The notes: a model not told the origin generated them from the letters alone. Shown: positions 28,361-37,880, counted from the stretch's first letter. The stretch: 64,000 bases of DNA from Reinekea marina (GCF_030409715.1 NZ_JAUFQI010000001.1:2220501-2284500); one strand, 5' to 3'. A program made the numbers and translations.

Positions 28361-30022
28361 ATGTACGTGTATGATTCGTATGATCAGCAACTTGTTGATC
28401 AGCGTGTCGAGCAGTTTCGGGACCAAACTAACCGATTCCTTGCGGGACAGCTAAAACCAGAAGAATTCCTGCCTTTGCGGTTACAAAATGGCCTATATAT
28501 TCAGCGACATGCACCAATGCTTCGAATTGCCGTGCCTTATGGGCTTATGAATTCAACGCAGTTACGAAAGGTAGCCCATATCACCCGTGAGTACGATAAA
28601 GGTTATGCCCATTTTACCACGCGACAGAACATTCAATTAAACTGGCCTGCTTTAGAAGACGTGCCCGATATTTTAGCTGAACTCGCTGAAGTTCAGATGC
28701 ACGCTATTCAAACGTCTGGCAACTGCATACGCAATACGACCACTGATCAGTTTGCGGGCGTCATCGCAGATGAAATAGACGACGCTAGACCCTGGTGCGA
28801 ACTGATTCGCCAGTGGTCAACACTGCACCCCGAATTCGCTTTTTTACCTAGAAAATTTAAAATTGCAGTTAATGCCAGTAAAAATACCGACAGAGCGGCC
28901 ATTCGATTTCATGATATTGGACTGCAACTGGTTAAAAACGAAGCGGGCGAGCTTGGCTTCCAAGTATTTGTTGGCGGTGGCTTGGGGCGTACACCTCTTG
29001 TTGGCCAAGAAATAAAGTCCTTTTTGCCCAAACACGACCTCATTACCTACCTCGATGCTATTTTAAGGGTCTATAACTTAAAAGGTCGGCGAGACAACAA
29101 ATACAAAGCACGAATTAAAATATTAGTAAAAGCCATGGGCATAGACGCCTTTAAAGCTGCCGTAGAAGATGTGTGGCAAGGTATTCGAAACGGAGCAGAC
29201 CAGTTAACCGATGCTGAAATACAGCGTGTCAGCAGTTTCTTCATCGATCCAGCATATGACGTTATAGAAGACGCAACAGAGTTATTAGCGCAACAACGTT
29301 TCGAACACAAAGATTTTGACAATTGGTTAAATCACAATGTTGAGAGCCACAAAATACCAGGTTATGCCGCTGTAACTGTCTCGGTTAAGCACCCTTCTTC
29401 GGCTCCTGGCGATGTAACCTCTGATCAGCTCGACGCATTGGCCACTTTAGCCGATGATTATTCGTTTGGGGAAATGAGAGTTAGCCATCAGCAAAACGCT
29501 ATTTTAGCTGATGTAAAACAAGAGCAGTTGTTTGATCTTTGGCAGCAATTGAAATCTCTCGAATTCGCTGAACCAACGGTTGACACTTTACTGGATGTCA
29601 TCTGCTGCCCTGGTGGAGACTACTGCGCACTGGCAAATGCAAAATCACTTCCTATTGCTGAGGCGATAAAGCAACAGTTTGATGATTTAGACTATATCTA
29701 TGACTTAGGCGATATCGATTTAAATATTTCTGGTTGCATGAATGCCTGCGGGCACCATCATATTGGACACATAGGCATATTAGGCGTCGATAAAAAGGGC
29801 GCAGAATTCTACCAAGTGTCTTTGGGTGGCAACAGCGGTCAACATGCAAAAGTAGGAAAAATATTAGGCCCTTCGTTTAAGGCAGATGAAGTTCCTGCCG
29901 TTATCAAAAAAATATTAGATGTTTTTGTTGAGCAACGACAGCCTGAAGAGCCGTTTTTTGATTTTGTTCATCGCGTAGAGCTGAAAACCTTTAAGGAGCG
30001 TGTTTATGCCGCATCTCATTAA
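28361..30022 (+). CDS. cysI: sulfite reductase hemoprotein (CysI-type)
   Basis: The 553-residue siroheme/[4Fe-4S] enzyme belongs to the nitrite/sulfite reductase family. Two half-repeats are visible, and the cofactor cysteines lie in CCPGGDYCALA near residue 425 and SGCMNACGHHH near 468. The HFTTRQNIQLNW segment near 82 is typical of substrate and siroheme contacts. It resembles the pseudomonad CysI that is followed by a DUF934 gene, as here, and probably reduces sulfite to sulfide in cysteine synthesis. A nitrite-reductase role is less likely because NirBD is present. AAGGA precedes ATG. Confidence 0.9.
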   Translation: MYVYDSYDQQLVDQRVEQFRDQTNRFLAGQLKPEEFLPLRLQNGLYIQRHAPMLRIAVPYGLMNSTQLRKVAHITREYDKGYAHFTTRQNIQLNWPALEDVPDILAELAEVQMHAIQTSGNCIRNTTTDQFAGVIADEIDDARPWCELIRQWSTLHPEFAFLPRKFKIAVNASKNTDRAAIRFHDIGLQLVKNEAGELGFQVFVGGGLGRTPLVGQEIKSFLPKHDLITYLDAILRVYNLKGRRDNKYKARIKILVKAMGIDAFKAAVEDVWQGIRNGADQLTDAEIQRVSSFFIDPAYDVIEDATELLAQQRFEHKDFDNWLNHNVESHKIPGYAAVTVSVKHPSSAPGDVTSDQLDALATLADDYSFGEMRVSHQQNAILADVKQEQLFDLWQQLKSLEFAEPTVDTLLDVICCPGGDYCALANAKSLPIAEAIKQQFDDLDYIYDLGDIDLNISGCMNACGHHHIGHIGILGVDKKGAEFYQVSLGGNSGQHAKVGKILGPSFKADEVPAVIKKILDVFVEQRQPEEPFFDFVHRVELKTFKERVYAASH

Positions 30023-30446
30023 GTTAGAAGGCGCTATAGAATCGGAGCCTAACACATTTGTGCCGTTTTCTGATTGGTTGGCCTTAGACAATAATAGTCT
30101 CGCAGATGTATCGGCTGTCATAGTAGAAGAAAACGATTCAATTATTGAGACTGACATTAGCGTTGAATCATTAAAAGTTATTGCGTTTAATTTTGCTAAG
30201 TTCGCCGATGGCCGAGCGTTTTCCCAAGCTAGAACGCTAAGAGAAACACTTAATTTCAAAGGTGATATTCGAGCAATGGGCGATTTCATTCCAGATCAAG
30301 TGGCGTTTTTAACTCGATGTGGATTTACATCTTTTGAATGCAAAAATGAATTAGAGCTTGAAATAGCCAGCCGAATAAAGTCTTTAATAACGACCCAATA
30401 CCAATCGGATGTTATTGAGAAACAGCCCTTATTTAGGCGTCGTTAA
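30006..30446 (+). CDS. DUF934 protein, sulfite reductase partner
   Basis: The 146-residue product matches DUF934, a family found almost always directly downstream of CysI-type sulfite reductase in proteobacteria lacking the CysJ flavoprotein. It is proposed to support electron delivery or assembly. The conserved segment with FADGRAFSQARTLRE lies near the middle (about 75-90), followed by GDIRAMGDFIPDQ. The GTG at 30000 is less likely than ATG 30006, which has AAGGAG 7 bases upstream inside the cysI end. The reading frames overlap by 17 bases, suggesting coupling. Confidence 0.87.
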   Translation: MPHLIKLEGAIESEPNTFVPFSDWLALDNNSLADVSAVIVEENDSIIETDISVESLKVIAFNFAKFADGRAFSQARTLRETLNFKGDIRAMGDFIPDQVAFLTRCGFTSFECKNELELEIASRIKSLITTQYQSDVIEKQPLFRRR

Positions 30447-30469
30447 CCCCACCGACGCTTATGTTTTAT

Positions 30470-30503
30470 GCCGCCAAGCCTTATAGCTTGGCGGCTTTTT
30501 TTT
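30470..30503 (+). terminator. intrinsic terminator of cysI-DUF934
   Basis: A 10-bp stem GCCGCCAAGC/GCTTGGCGGC (30470-30479 with 30486-30495) is followed by eight Ts. It overlaps the end of the convergent DUF454 gene. Confidence 0.92.
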
Positions 30504-30885
30504 GCCTAATCGACAAAGGTATCGTCGAAAGTCTAGAAACACAAAACGTACAAACTATCCAAAAAATGCTTAACATCACTTTAAGCCCGATCGGATCAAC
30601 TATATAAATAGACAACCCAAAGGTTAATGCGATTATAATTAACGAACGTCTTTTCACCGCTGGTTCAATGTATCTTTCTTGGTTCCAATTTTGAATTAAC
30701 TGACCAAATACCTTATTGGCCAGCAACCAAGCGTGAAACCTAGGAGAGCTTTTAGCGAAACAGGTGGCAGCTAATAGAATGAACGGTGTAGTGGGCAGAA
30801 TCGGCAATACGATGCCGGCAATGCCTAAAAACATACACAGCCAACCCAGCGTGAAAATCACCCATTTCACAGCATTAACCTTCAC
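30481..30885 (-). CDS. ybaN: DUF454 (YbaN-like) inner-membrane protein
   Basis: The 134-residue protein matches the DUF454/YbaN family. An N-terminal hydrophobic segment with the family signature GIVLPILPTTPFILLAATCFAKSS spans about 22-47. A hydrophilic loop with NWNQ follows, then further helices at about 80-115. Function is unknown. GTG 30885 is the start, overlapping the PhyH-type gene by 11 bases, so the two probably form an operon. Confidence 0.85.
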   Translation of the reverse strand: MKVNAVKWVIFTLGWLCMFLGIAGIVLPILPTTPFILLAATCFAKSSPRFHAWLLANKVFGQLIQNWNQERYIEPAVKRRSLIIIALTFGLSIYIVDPIGLKVMLSIFWIVCTFCVSRLSTIPLSIRQKKAAKL

Positions 30886-31660
30886 CTAATTGTATTTCTG
30901 GAAGATTAGATGACCGAGTATTAGCAATGGGGGCATTGGTTGCATCATGGTAGGTAAAGACCATAGAAAGCTTTACTGTCTCAGTCGCATTTCGAGTGGC
31001 CTTGTGTAATAAACGGCTGTCAAAAAACAACACATCACCCGGCTCTAGCGTTAATTGGATTTTGTTATCAAGCCAAGTTCTATTCTTTTCTAACCCTTCG
31101 ATAAAGAACTTGTCTTCGTCAAATTGATCGTGATCAAACTGAGCGCTATGGCTTTTTGGGATAACTTGTAGCGCCCCGTTATTCGCTGTTTCAGAACCTA
31201 AAGCAATCCATGCACTGATTAGATTGGGCTGCTTAAAATGCCAATACCTTATATCTTGATGCCAATGCGTGTCACTGCTGTAACTCGGGGCTTTAGTCAT
31301 CAAACAGTTATGATGGTTTTGATTCAAGAAGGCAGGTGTTTTGCTACCAAATAAATGCTGTAAAACACCAGCAATTGGGCCTTTGGTGGCCATGTTTTTA
31401 ACCGATTCACTGCGTGAACACAAAGAAAGCACGCGTCGAATGGTTCTTCCTCCCTCACTTTCAGCCGTCTTTGGGGCACCTGGATACCCAACAGCGGCTT
31501 CTAGCTCTAGCGGTTCAACTGGTTTTTTTAGTAAAGCATTGGCTTCATTAATCGCAAGGCTGAGGCTCTCTGAGGACAAGAGTTGTCTTTTAATAAGATA
31601 ACCATTTTCTAAAAAAAACTGCCGTTCTAGCGCAGTCACCGTTACATCACTTTTCAACAA
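30875..31660 (-). CDS. phytanoyl-CoA dioxygenase (PhyH) family protein
   Basis: This 261-residue protein is a non-haem Fe(II)/2-oxoglutarate-dependent oxygenase of the PhyH family. The iron ligands are visible as HWHQD (HxD, near residue 135) and the distal histidine in SRLLHKATRN near 220. The following segment supplies the 2-oxoglutarate-binding basic residue. The substrate cannot be deduced. The start is taken as TTG 31660 with AAGGG upstream, which is uncertain because a second TTG follows directly. It is divergent from the sulA-like gene and shares its LexA-controlled spacer. Confidence 0.83.
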   Translation of the reverse strand: MLKSDVTVTALERQFFLENGYLIKRQLLSSESLSLAINEANALLKKPVEPLELEAAVGYPGAPKTAESEGGRTIRRVLSLCSRSESVKNMATKGPIAGVLQHLFGSKTPAFLNQNHHNCLMTKAPSYSSDTHWHQDIRYWHFKQPNLISAWIALGSETANNGALQVIPKSHSAQFDHDQFDEDKFFIEGLEKNRTWLDNKIQLTLEPGDVLFFDSRLLHKATRNATETVKLSMVFTYHDATNAPIANTRSSNLPEIQLGEG

Positions 31661-31685
31661 ATTCGCCCTTTTTTTAAAAAGTTCT

Positions 31686-31719
31686 TTGACATCAGAACTA
31701 TTGCTGTATATAAATACAG
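31686..31719 (+). promoter_or_regulatory. sigma-70 promoter with overlapping LexA box
   Basis: TTGACA (31686-31691) and TATAAA (31709-31714) are spaced by 17 bases. The 16-base sequence CTGTATATAAATACAG at 31704-31719 is a full LexA SOS box (CTGT-N8-ACAG) covering the -10 element. It drives the gene starting at 31756 and may also affect the divergent PhyH gene. Confidence 0.9.
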
Positions 31720-31755
31720 GTACTGGACAAACAAACAGTACTTGGAGAGACTATT

Positions 31756-32208
31756 ATGACAACTCAACTAGCACAAAGCCATTACCATGGCGCTTTAACA
31801 CAAAAAATAGCCCCAAAACGCACAGTACGATTTTTTGACTATTGCTCTCCTATTGTTAGCCAATGCCATTTCTTAATAGATGCTATTCGGCAAGTCAAAA
31901 ACGCTAGGCTTTGGGTGACCCTCATAGATCCACCCTTTCTGCCCAAAAAAGGCTATTTGACTATGTTAGGGCTCGGCCACTTTAGTATCAGAGTTGTAAG
32001 ACTTAAAGGAATGTCGACTGTTGAAAAGCAGCACTGCTTAGAGCAATGCGTCCTCAATGGTAAAAGCAGTTTAGTGGCGATTTGGTCTACTTCTAAAACA
32101 GAAATACCCGCAATTCTTAATGATGACGGTTTAGAAACACCCTTATGTCAAACTCTTGTATTTGAGAACCAAACAAGCCGACATGAGCAATTAGAAATGG
32201 AATTTTAA
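31756..32208 (+). CDS. sulA: SulA-like SOS cell-division inhibitor
   Basis: The 150-residue protein is a probable SulA homologue, which blocks FtsZ polymerisation after DNA damage. Similarity to SulA is weak but follows the same plan. A variable N-terminus precedes a beta strand with W (ARLWVTLIDPP, near 49-60), then a hydrophobic-basic segment (IRVVRLKGMS). A helix follows, then GKSSLVAIWS. The decisive evidence is the perfect LexA box over a consensus promoter just upstream. No LexA gene is next to it. Another SOS protein of similar fold remains possible. Confidence 0.72.
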   Translation: MTTQLAQSHYHGALTQKIAPKRTVRFFDYCSPIVSQCHFLIDAIRQVKNARLWVTLIDPPFLPKKGYLTMLGLGHFSIRVVRLKGMSTVEKQHCLEQCVLNGKSSLVAIWSTSKTEIPAILNDDGLETPLCQTLVFENQTSRHEQLEMEF

Positions 32209-32255
32209 GGAAATGGCCTCTTTTTATTCAAAGAGACCATGACATAGCAGAAGTT

Positions 32256-32975
32256 TTAGTCTATTTCGGCGTTGTGATATACGTTTTGTACATCGTCTAG
32301 AAAATTCAACAATTCAAGAAATTTTTCAAATTGTTCAACATCTTCGCCTTCTATTTTGGTCAGCATCTGCGGTACAAATTGAACCTCTTCTACATCGAAT
32401 TCTATGCCTTCATAAGCATCTTTTAATGCTTGTCGTACTTTTGCATATTCAGTATGGGGTGCAAATACCGTTACTTTTCCGTCTTCTAGCTCAATGTCTG
32501 AAACATCGACATCGGCTTCCATCAACACTTCAAGTATCGCTTCTTCATCTTCTCCATTAAATGAGAAAATAGCGCTGTGATCAAACATATGGCTCACTGA
32601 GCCTTGGCCACCGAGTTTAGTTTTTACTTTATTGAAGCAGGTTCTAACGTCACCAAAAGTACGATTTGGGTTGTCAGTTAAGCAATCAACAATCACCATC
32701 GTATTCCCAGGACCAAAACCTTCATAGCGAGCAACGGCGAAATCTTCACCACCACCGCCCGCGGCCTTATCGATAGCCTTTTCAATAACATGCGCAGGTA
32801 CTTGCTCTTTTTTTGCTCGATCGACCAAAGAAGCTAGAGCCAAGTTGCCCGTTATTTCTGTGCCACCCGTTTTAGCACACATATAGATTTCACGGCTGTA
32901 TCGGCTGTATATCTTCGCCTTCATATCAGACGTTTTTGCCATGGATTCTTTACGGTTTTGGTAGGCTCTGCCCAT
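32256..32975 (-). CDS. YebC/PmpR family transcriptional regulator (YeeN-like)
   Basis: The 239-residue protein belongs to the YebC/PmpR family of DNA- or ribosome-associated regulators. It begins [15 protein letters not shown], has [18 protein letters not shown] near 18-35 and YEGFGPG near 80, then VRTCFNKV with GSVSHMFD near 115. The MGR start and the C-terminal [11 protein letters not shown] end place it with E. coli YeeN rather than YebC. An upstream ATG at 33008 would add 11 residues. ATG 32975 is chosen from the family start, although no strong ribosome site precedes either. Confidence 0.88.
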   Translation of the reverse strand: MGRAYQNRKESMAKTSDMKAKIYSRYSREIYMCAKTGGTEITGNLALASLVDRAKKEQVPAHVIEKAIDKAAGGGGEDFAVARYEGFGPGNTMVIVDCLTDNPNRTFGDVRTCFNKVKTKLGGQGSVSHMFDHSAIFSFNGEDEEAILEVLMEADVDVSDIELEDGKVTVFAPHTEYAKVRQALKDAYEGIEFDVEEVQFVPQMLTKIEGEDVEQFEKFLELLNFLDDVQNVYHNAEID

Positions 32976-33094
32976 GAAAATACACCATTTATTGAGTTGT
33001 TTTATCAATTTTATAAAATTTAACCGCTGCGCACTAGCGGTTTCTGCTATGGCTCACAAGACACTTCTATAGAGACTGTAAACCCACTCACTCA

Positions 33095-34078
33095 CTAATC
33101 TTTCCAGCGCTCTTTAATAACCAGCACTTCGTCTAAATTTTGAACAAACACATCAACTAAAACAGGATCAAAATGTAACCCCTTTTGGCTTTCTATAAAG
33201 CTAATGGCTTGTTCTACTGGCCACGCATCTTTATAGGGTCTTACACTAGTGAGTGCATCAAATACATCGGCGATAGCCACAATTCTTCCTTCGATGGGAA
33301 TATCTTCACCCTTTAATTTGTTTGGGTAGCCAGAGCCATCGTATTTTTCGTGATGAGTCATCGACACTACTTTTGCAAGCTCTATTAAATCTGAATCAGA
33401 GTCTCCAAGAATTTCCGCCCCTATCTGAGGGTGATTCTTCATGGTTTCAAATTCTTCTTCAGTGAGCTTTCCTGGTTTCAACATGATTGCATCGGCTATA
33501 CCAATTTTCCCAATATCGTGCATGGGAGCGGCATGAAAAAGATTATCGGCTGCTTGCTCAGAAAAACCCGCGTTTAGAGCAATAACCTTTGAATAGTGAC
33601 TCATGCGCATAACATGCATTCCCGTTTCATTGTCTTTATATTCAGATGCCCTTCCCAGACGCTGAATAACTTGCAAGCGCGTATCTCTTAAAACTTGGGC
33701 ATCGACTAATGAAAGGTGCGTTTTAACGCGTGCTTTCACTACCGCTGGCGAAATAGGCTTAGATATATAGTCAGCCGCCCCTATATTTAAGCCTTCAGCT
33801 TCATCATCAGGATCACTTAAAGCCGTAATAAAAATAATTGGGATATGTTTAAATTTAGGGTTAGCTTTGAGTGTTTTACAAACATCATAGCCGGTTACAT
33901 CGGGCATCATGACATCTAATAAAATCAAGTCTGGGCTATCTTTTTCAACAAGCCGAATAGCTTCTTGACCACTTTTGGCAAAGATCAACTTATAGGTATC
34001 ACCGAGCACTTTATTAAGCACTCGTAAATTCGTAGGCTCGTCATCAACAGCTAAAATCCTTTGTTTATTATTTGTCAC
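33095..34078 (-). CDS. response regulator with HD-GYP output domain
   Basis: This 327-residue protein is a two-component receiver (residues about 5-120, phosphoacceptor aspartate in LILLDVMMPD, conserved lysine in ISKP). It is fused to an HD-GYP domain (about 150-325), which degrades cyclic di-GMP. Catalytic signatures are intact: MHDIGKIG, MTHHEKYDGSGYP and the DVFDALTS segment. The start is GTG 34078 with AGGAAA upstream. It follows the MHYT hybrid kinase by 26 bases and is its likely phosphorylation target. Confidence 0.93.
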   Translation of the reverse strand: MTNNKQRILAVDDEPTNLRVLNKVLGDTYKLIFAKSGQEAIRLVEKDSPDLILLDVMMPDVTGYDVCKTLKANPKFKHIPIIFITALSDPDDEAEGLNIGAADYISKPISPAVVKARVKTHLSLVDAQVLRDTRLQVIQRLGRASEYKDNETGMHVMRMSHYSKVIALNAGFSEQAADNLFHAAPMHDIGKIGIADAIMLKPGKLTEEEFETMKNHPQIGAEILGDSDSDLIELAKVVSMTHHEKYDGSGYPNKLKGEDIPIEGRIVAIADVFDALTSVRPYKDAWPVEQAISFIESQKGLHFDPVLVDVFVQNLDEVLVIKERWKD

Positions 34079-34104
34079 CGTGTTTTCCTATTCTATCAAA
34101 CTGA

Positions 34105-37100
34105 TTAAACACCAACCGCCTCTCGCAATTCATTAATTTTTTCAGAAGCAAGCTCAAATTCAAAATTATTGCACGACTCTATAATTTCGTTAATCAGCAC
34201 AGGACTATAACTTTGCAGCTTCTCCAGCTGATTCAGTAAATCATCATTTATTTCGTTATTATCGGTTAGCTCTTTTAACTCAGCTGCAATGTGCACCAAT
34301 GACTCAAGTGAGTGGTCGTTACTGCCAGTGTTTGTGCTTTCTGACAGCTCACCTTCTTGCATCGACTTTCGAGACTGCATACAAGCTTTCAACGCCTCTA
34401 ACTCGATGAATATTGTATCTATTGCTTCAAGTGTGGCTGGCATATCAGTAGCTGAGCTACTTGCCTCTAAGCTATCGAAAGCTGCCGCAAGTTTTACAAT
34501 AGCAACGTTACTTGCACCACCTTTAAACTTGTGTCCTATAGCAGCAAGCGAGCTAAAATTCTGTTCAGTTGCCAATTGCTTAAATGAAGCCAACTCCGGT
34601 GTTAAATTATCAACAAATCGCTTCACTTCATTATATAGATTCGTTTTAGAGCCCCATAAAGAGACGCCTTTTTCAACATCGACGATTTTACTAGCGGTGC
34701 TAGGATCTGTTTCGGTTAAAGGCGAATCTGGCTCTATGTGCTCTAACATTTCACCATTTAATACCCTTGCAATTTCACGATTCAACTGTTGCATATCAAC
34801 CGGTTTATTTGCAAAACCATTCATACCTGCACGCTCAGCCGACAAACGATCTTCGGCCAAAACACTGGCCGTTAAAGCGATCAATGGCGTTGAGTCCAGG
34901 TTGTTATCTTGCTCATACTTACGCCTAATCTTCGAAGCTGTTAATCCATCCATAATTGGCATTTGAATGTCTATTAACGCAACATCGACTGAGCTCTTTT
35001 CTAGCACCTCAAGTGCTTCTTGGCCATTGCGTGCGCACTGAATAAAATGGCCATCTTTTTGCAACAATCTAGTGAGTAGGTCTAGATTTTGTTCAATGTC
35101 ATCTACAATTAAAATTGACAGCTCAGGCAATTCGGTATTGGCTTTTGAACTAGCTTGTAAAGTAACTTGCTGCGCTGGTTTTAATGGAATGGTAAAAGAA
35201 AATGTTGATCCAACGCCAGCCTCACTCTTTGCCGAAATCTTCCCCCCCATAAGCTCTACCAGTTGCTTACTAATGGTGGTTCCTAAGCCAGTACCACCAA
35301 ACCGTCTATTCATTGATTCATCGGCCTGCGAAAACGGCTCAAAAATATTTTCAAGTTGATCACTGGTCATGCCTATTCCCGTATCGGAAATGCTAAAGGT
35401 TGTGCATCCTTTTTCACTTTGGCTGACATCAATAGAAATGGAGCCTTGCTGGGTAAACTTAATGGAGTTTCCAATAAGGTTAGTAAGAACTTGACGAATT
35501 CGATCCGGTGCACCGTTAAACTGATCTTTTAGTTTCTTAGGCAAGTTTAAATTAATTTCTAACCCTTTTTGTTGCGCTTGCAGCCAAAACGTTGAAACCA
35601 CTGTATCTATTTCTTCAACTAAGGAGAAATCTCGGTATTCAAGCTCAAACTTACCTTTATCGAGCTTAGCGCTGTCTAATATATCATTTAAAATGTGTAA
35701 AAGTGATTTGGCAGATTGGTTAATAGTTTTCAACTGCCTTCGTTGTTCATCGGTAACTTGGTCAAGCAACAACAATTCGCTAAACCCAATGACCGAGTTC
35801 ATAGGAGTACGGATCTCATGGCTCATATTGGCTAGAAAGTTTGCACGAGATTCGGCCGCTTTTTCAGCCGTCTCTTTGGCTTGAACCAGCTCAGATTCCA
35901 TTTCTTTCCGATCACTAATATCCATCAAAAAGCCGTCTAAACAAGCCGACTCAATACCCTCCACCTGAGTAGCTTGGCCGTAGCCAAGCAACCACTTAAT
36001 TTTGCCTTTGCGATCAATAATTCGATACTCAATTTGATAGCCGTTCGGGTTTAGCAAATCGGTTCTTTCAAAAACACCAACATCTTCAGGGTGTAAAAAG
36101 TCGTTAATGCTCCGAGTTGGGTTAGGTAACATAAAGTCTTCTTTCGGGTACCCTAAAATATTTTCAACCTGATCATTTACAAACAAAATAGGCCAAGTTG
36201 GATCGTAAATGGCGCGAAATGTGATGCCCGGTATATTGCTCAAAATTGCCTGAATTTGTGACTCGTTGCGTTTAATTTCAGCCTTCATGCGATGGTATTC
36301 CCGTAAATCAGAAATAAACAACACGCTGAGGTTAGCATCACTTAGATCAACCTTACCGAGTCTAAAACGAATTGGAATACGCTCGCCGAACACGTCACTG
36401 ACTTCGGTATCCTCATCAATGGTATACCCAAGTGATGAGTTGTTTACCTTGCCCAATAAGCTTTTTTCAATATTTAACGCATCAAGCGGCCTACCTATTA
36501 GCTCATTTTCCTGCCACCCTAAAATGGTTGTCACTGCCTTATTCACACTAATAATGATACTGAATTGATCAATCGTAATGATGCCATCTATCGCTGTATC
36601 CATTGTTGCAATGAGGCGTTTTTCGTTGCGTAGGGCTGCATCTGACTTATCGCGATACCTAAAAATAAGATTGGCACCCAACACTAAAATAATCATCAAA
36701 ATAGTAATCGCGGTTATAATCGAGGCTAAAACTAGAGATATTTCTCCTGATTGAATTGAAGGGTCCATCCCTGGTGGCAATACGAATCTTGCTGCGGCCA
36801 TGCCCGTATAATGCATACTAGATATAGCAGCGCCCATCACAAGGCTTGATATAAGTATTTTGAAGTTTGGAGTCAGCGATACACTTCCATGACTATCTAG
36901 CCCGTAGCGTACCCAAAGCGATAAAATAGCTAACGCAACAGCGACCAAAATAGAAATGAGAAATACAGCCAAGTTGTAGCGAAGAAAAGCAGCCATTTCC
37001 ATTGCGGCCATACCAATATAGTGCATAGCTCCAATGCCAGCCCCAACTAAAACCCCACAAACGATTAACTGCTGGGTTGTGATGTTTTTATGAGTAAGTT

Positions 37101-37431
37101 GATTCAATGCAATCCAAGAAGCGACAATGGCCGGTATAATAGACAAGGCGGTAATGTCCAATCGATAGGTCACCACTGTACAAATTTGCAACGCCAACAT
37201 GCCTATGAAGTGCATAGACCAAACACCGCCTGCTAGCGCAACACTGCCGACGATTAAAAATACATGCTTACGCACCCCTACCGTTGTAGAAGCTTGCCCT
37301 GCAACCTGAAACCCCATATACGAAGCAAAAACAGCAATAGATACCGACAGTAACACCAGCCAAGAGCTATATTCGGTTACGCTGAAAAGACTTTGTTCGG
37401 AATACTGAAATAACTCTAAAAACCACTGCAT
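34105..37431 (-). CDS. MHYT-domain hybrid histidine kinase with receiver and HPt
   Basis: The 1108-residue membrane kinase begins with a seven-helix MHYT sensor (residues about 15-255) containing three motif copies, MHFIGM, MHYIGM and MHYTGM. MHYT domains are proposed to bind copper and sense oxygen, CO or NO. Then come two PAS domains (about 270-385 and 395-510) and HisKA with the phospho-histidine in NMSHEIRTPMNS near 545. The ATPase domain follows (DTGIGM, GTGLGT), then a receiver (VALIDIQMPIMDG) and a C-terminal HPt domain (IGHKFKGGASN). All phosphorelay residues are present. It is co-transcribed with the HD-GYP response regulator. Confidence 0.94.
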   Translation of the reverse strand: MQWFLELFQYSEQSLFSVTEYSSWLVLLSVSIAVFASYMGFQVAGQASTTVGVRKHVFLIVGSVALAGGVWSMHFIGMLALQICTVVTYRLDITALSIIPAIVASWIALNQLTHKNITTQQLIVCGVLVGAGIGAMHYIGMAAMEMAAFLRYNLAVFLISILVAVALAILSLWVRYGLDSHGSVSLTPNFKILISSLVMGAAISSMHYTGMAAARFVLPPGMDPSIQSGEISLVLASIITAITILMIILVLGANLIFRYRDKSDAALRNEKRLIATMDTAIDGIITIDQFSIIISVNKAVTTILGWQENELIGRPLDALNIEKSLLGKVNNSSLGYTIDEDTEVSDVFGERIPIRFRLGKVDLSDANLSVLFISDLREYHRMKAEIKRNESQIQAILSNIPGITFRAIYDPTWPILFVNDQVENILGYPKEDFMLPNPTRSINDFLHPEDVGVFERTDLLNPNGYQIEYRIIDRKGKIKWLLGYGQATQVEGIESACLDGFLMDISDRKEMESELVQAKETAEKAAESRANFLANMSHEIRTPMNSVIGFSELLLLDQVTDEQRRQLKTINQSAKSLLHILNDILDSAKLDKGKFELEYRDFSLVEEIDTVVSTFWLQAQQKGLEINLNLPKKLKDQFNGAPDRIRQVLTNLIGNSIKFTQQGSISIDVSQSEKGCTTFSISDTGIGMTSDQLENIFEPFSQADESMNRRFGGTGLGTTISKQLVELMGGKISAKSEAGVGSTFSFTIPLKPAQQVTLQASSKANTELPELSILIVDDIEQNLDLLTRLLQKDGHFIQCARNGQEALEVLEKSSVDVALIDIQMPIMDGLTASKIRRKYEQDNNLDSTPLIALTASVLAEDRLSAERAGMNGFANKPVDMQQLNREIARVLNGEMLEHIEPDSPLTETDPSTASKIVDVEKGVSLWGSKTNLYNEVKRFVDNLTPELASFKQLATEQNFSSLAAIGHKFKGGASNVAIVKLAAAFDSLEASSSATDMPATLEAIDTIFIELEALKACMQSRKSMQEGELSESTNTGSNDHSLESLVHIAAELKELTDNNEINDDLLNQLEKLQSYSPVLINEIIESCNNFEFELASEKINELREAVGV

Positions 37432-37880
37432 AGCTAATTACCAATAAAAGCGTAGATAAAACTCAAATCTCAATTCCATCGAATTGTAACTAGCGAACTT
37501 GTAGCGGTGTTTGACCATTAATGACCTATCACCCTAACGGCTGCTGAATTTGAATCACATAGGAAGTACTCTAGCGCAGTCTACATAACTGTACTGAGCA
37601 CGCTAATTATAATGAAAAATAAACTGGCTGCAGCCCATATAGGTTGAAATCTCCGTCACAACTGCTTTTCCCCTCGTTAAGGTGTTCACTTTGCAATCAA
37701 CCCAGCGCCCGCATTATGCCTATTTACGAATGAAGTTTGTTTTACAAACCATAATTTGAATATTTTTAGCCTCGCATCTACATTTATTTTCGTATCTGTA
37801 TAAAAACACACTAACCTTTTACTGGTTCAACCAGTAGAATATCGTCAATTTTCCGGCCACCACTTAAATAGGATAAACTC
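37432..37880. other. 449-base spacer between divergent genes
   Basis: No open frame with a plausible product was found here. The spacer holds the promoters of the hybrid kinase and of the PRPP-synthetase-like gene. Two small inverted repeats are visible: GTTTGT/ACAAAC with a 3-base loop at 37735-37749, and a stronger palindrome at 37820-37836 listed separately. Confidence 0.6.
37820..37836. promoter_or_regulatory. FadR/GntR-type operator-like palindrome
   Basis: TACTGGTTCAACCAGTA is a perfect 8-base inverted repeat around one base. It contains TGGT-N3-ACCA, the core recognised by FadR-subfamily GntR repressors. It ends 44 bases before the PRPP-synthetase-like start codon. The cognate regulator is not in the window. 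Confidence 0.55.

Noticed and set aside
29915..30289. 124-codon minus-strand frame
   Set aside because: Antisense to the cysI end and the DUF934 gene, which have family matches and good ribosome sites.
32214..32239. Terminator between sulA-like and YebC-family genes
   Set aside because: A 10-bp hairpin with one G-U pair exists, but neither strand has a proper T-run after it.
34289..34966. 225-codon plus-strand frame
   Set aside because: Antisense to the receiver and HPt part of the hybrid kinase; low-complexity serine/leucine product.
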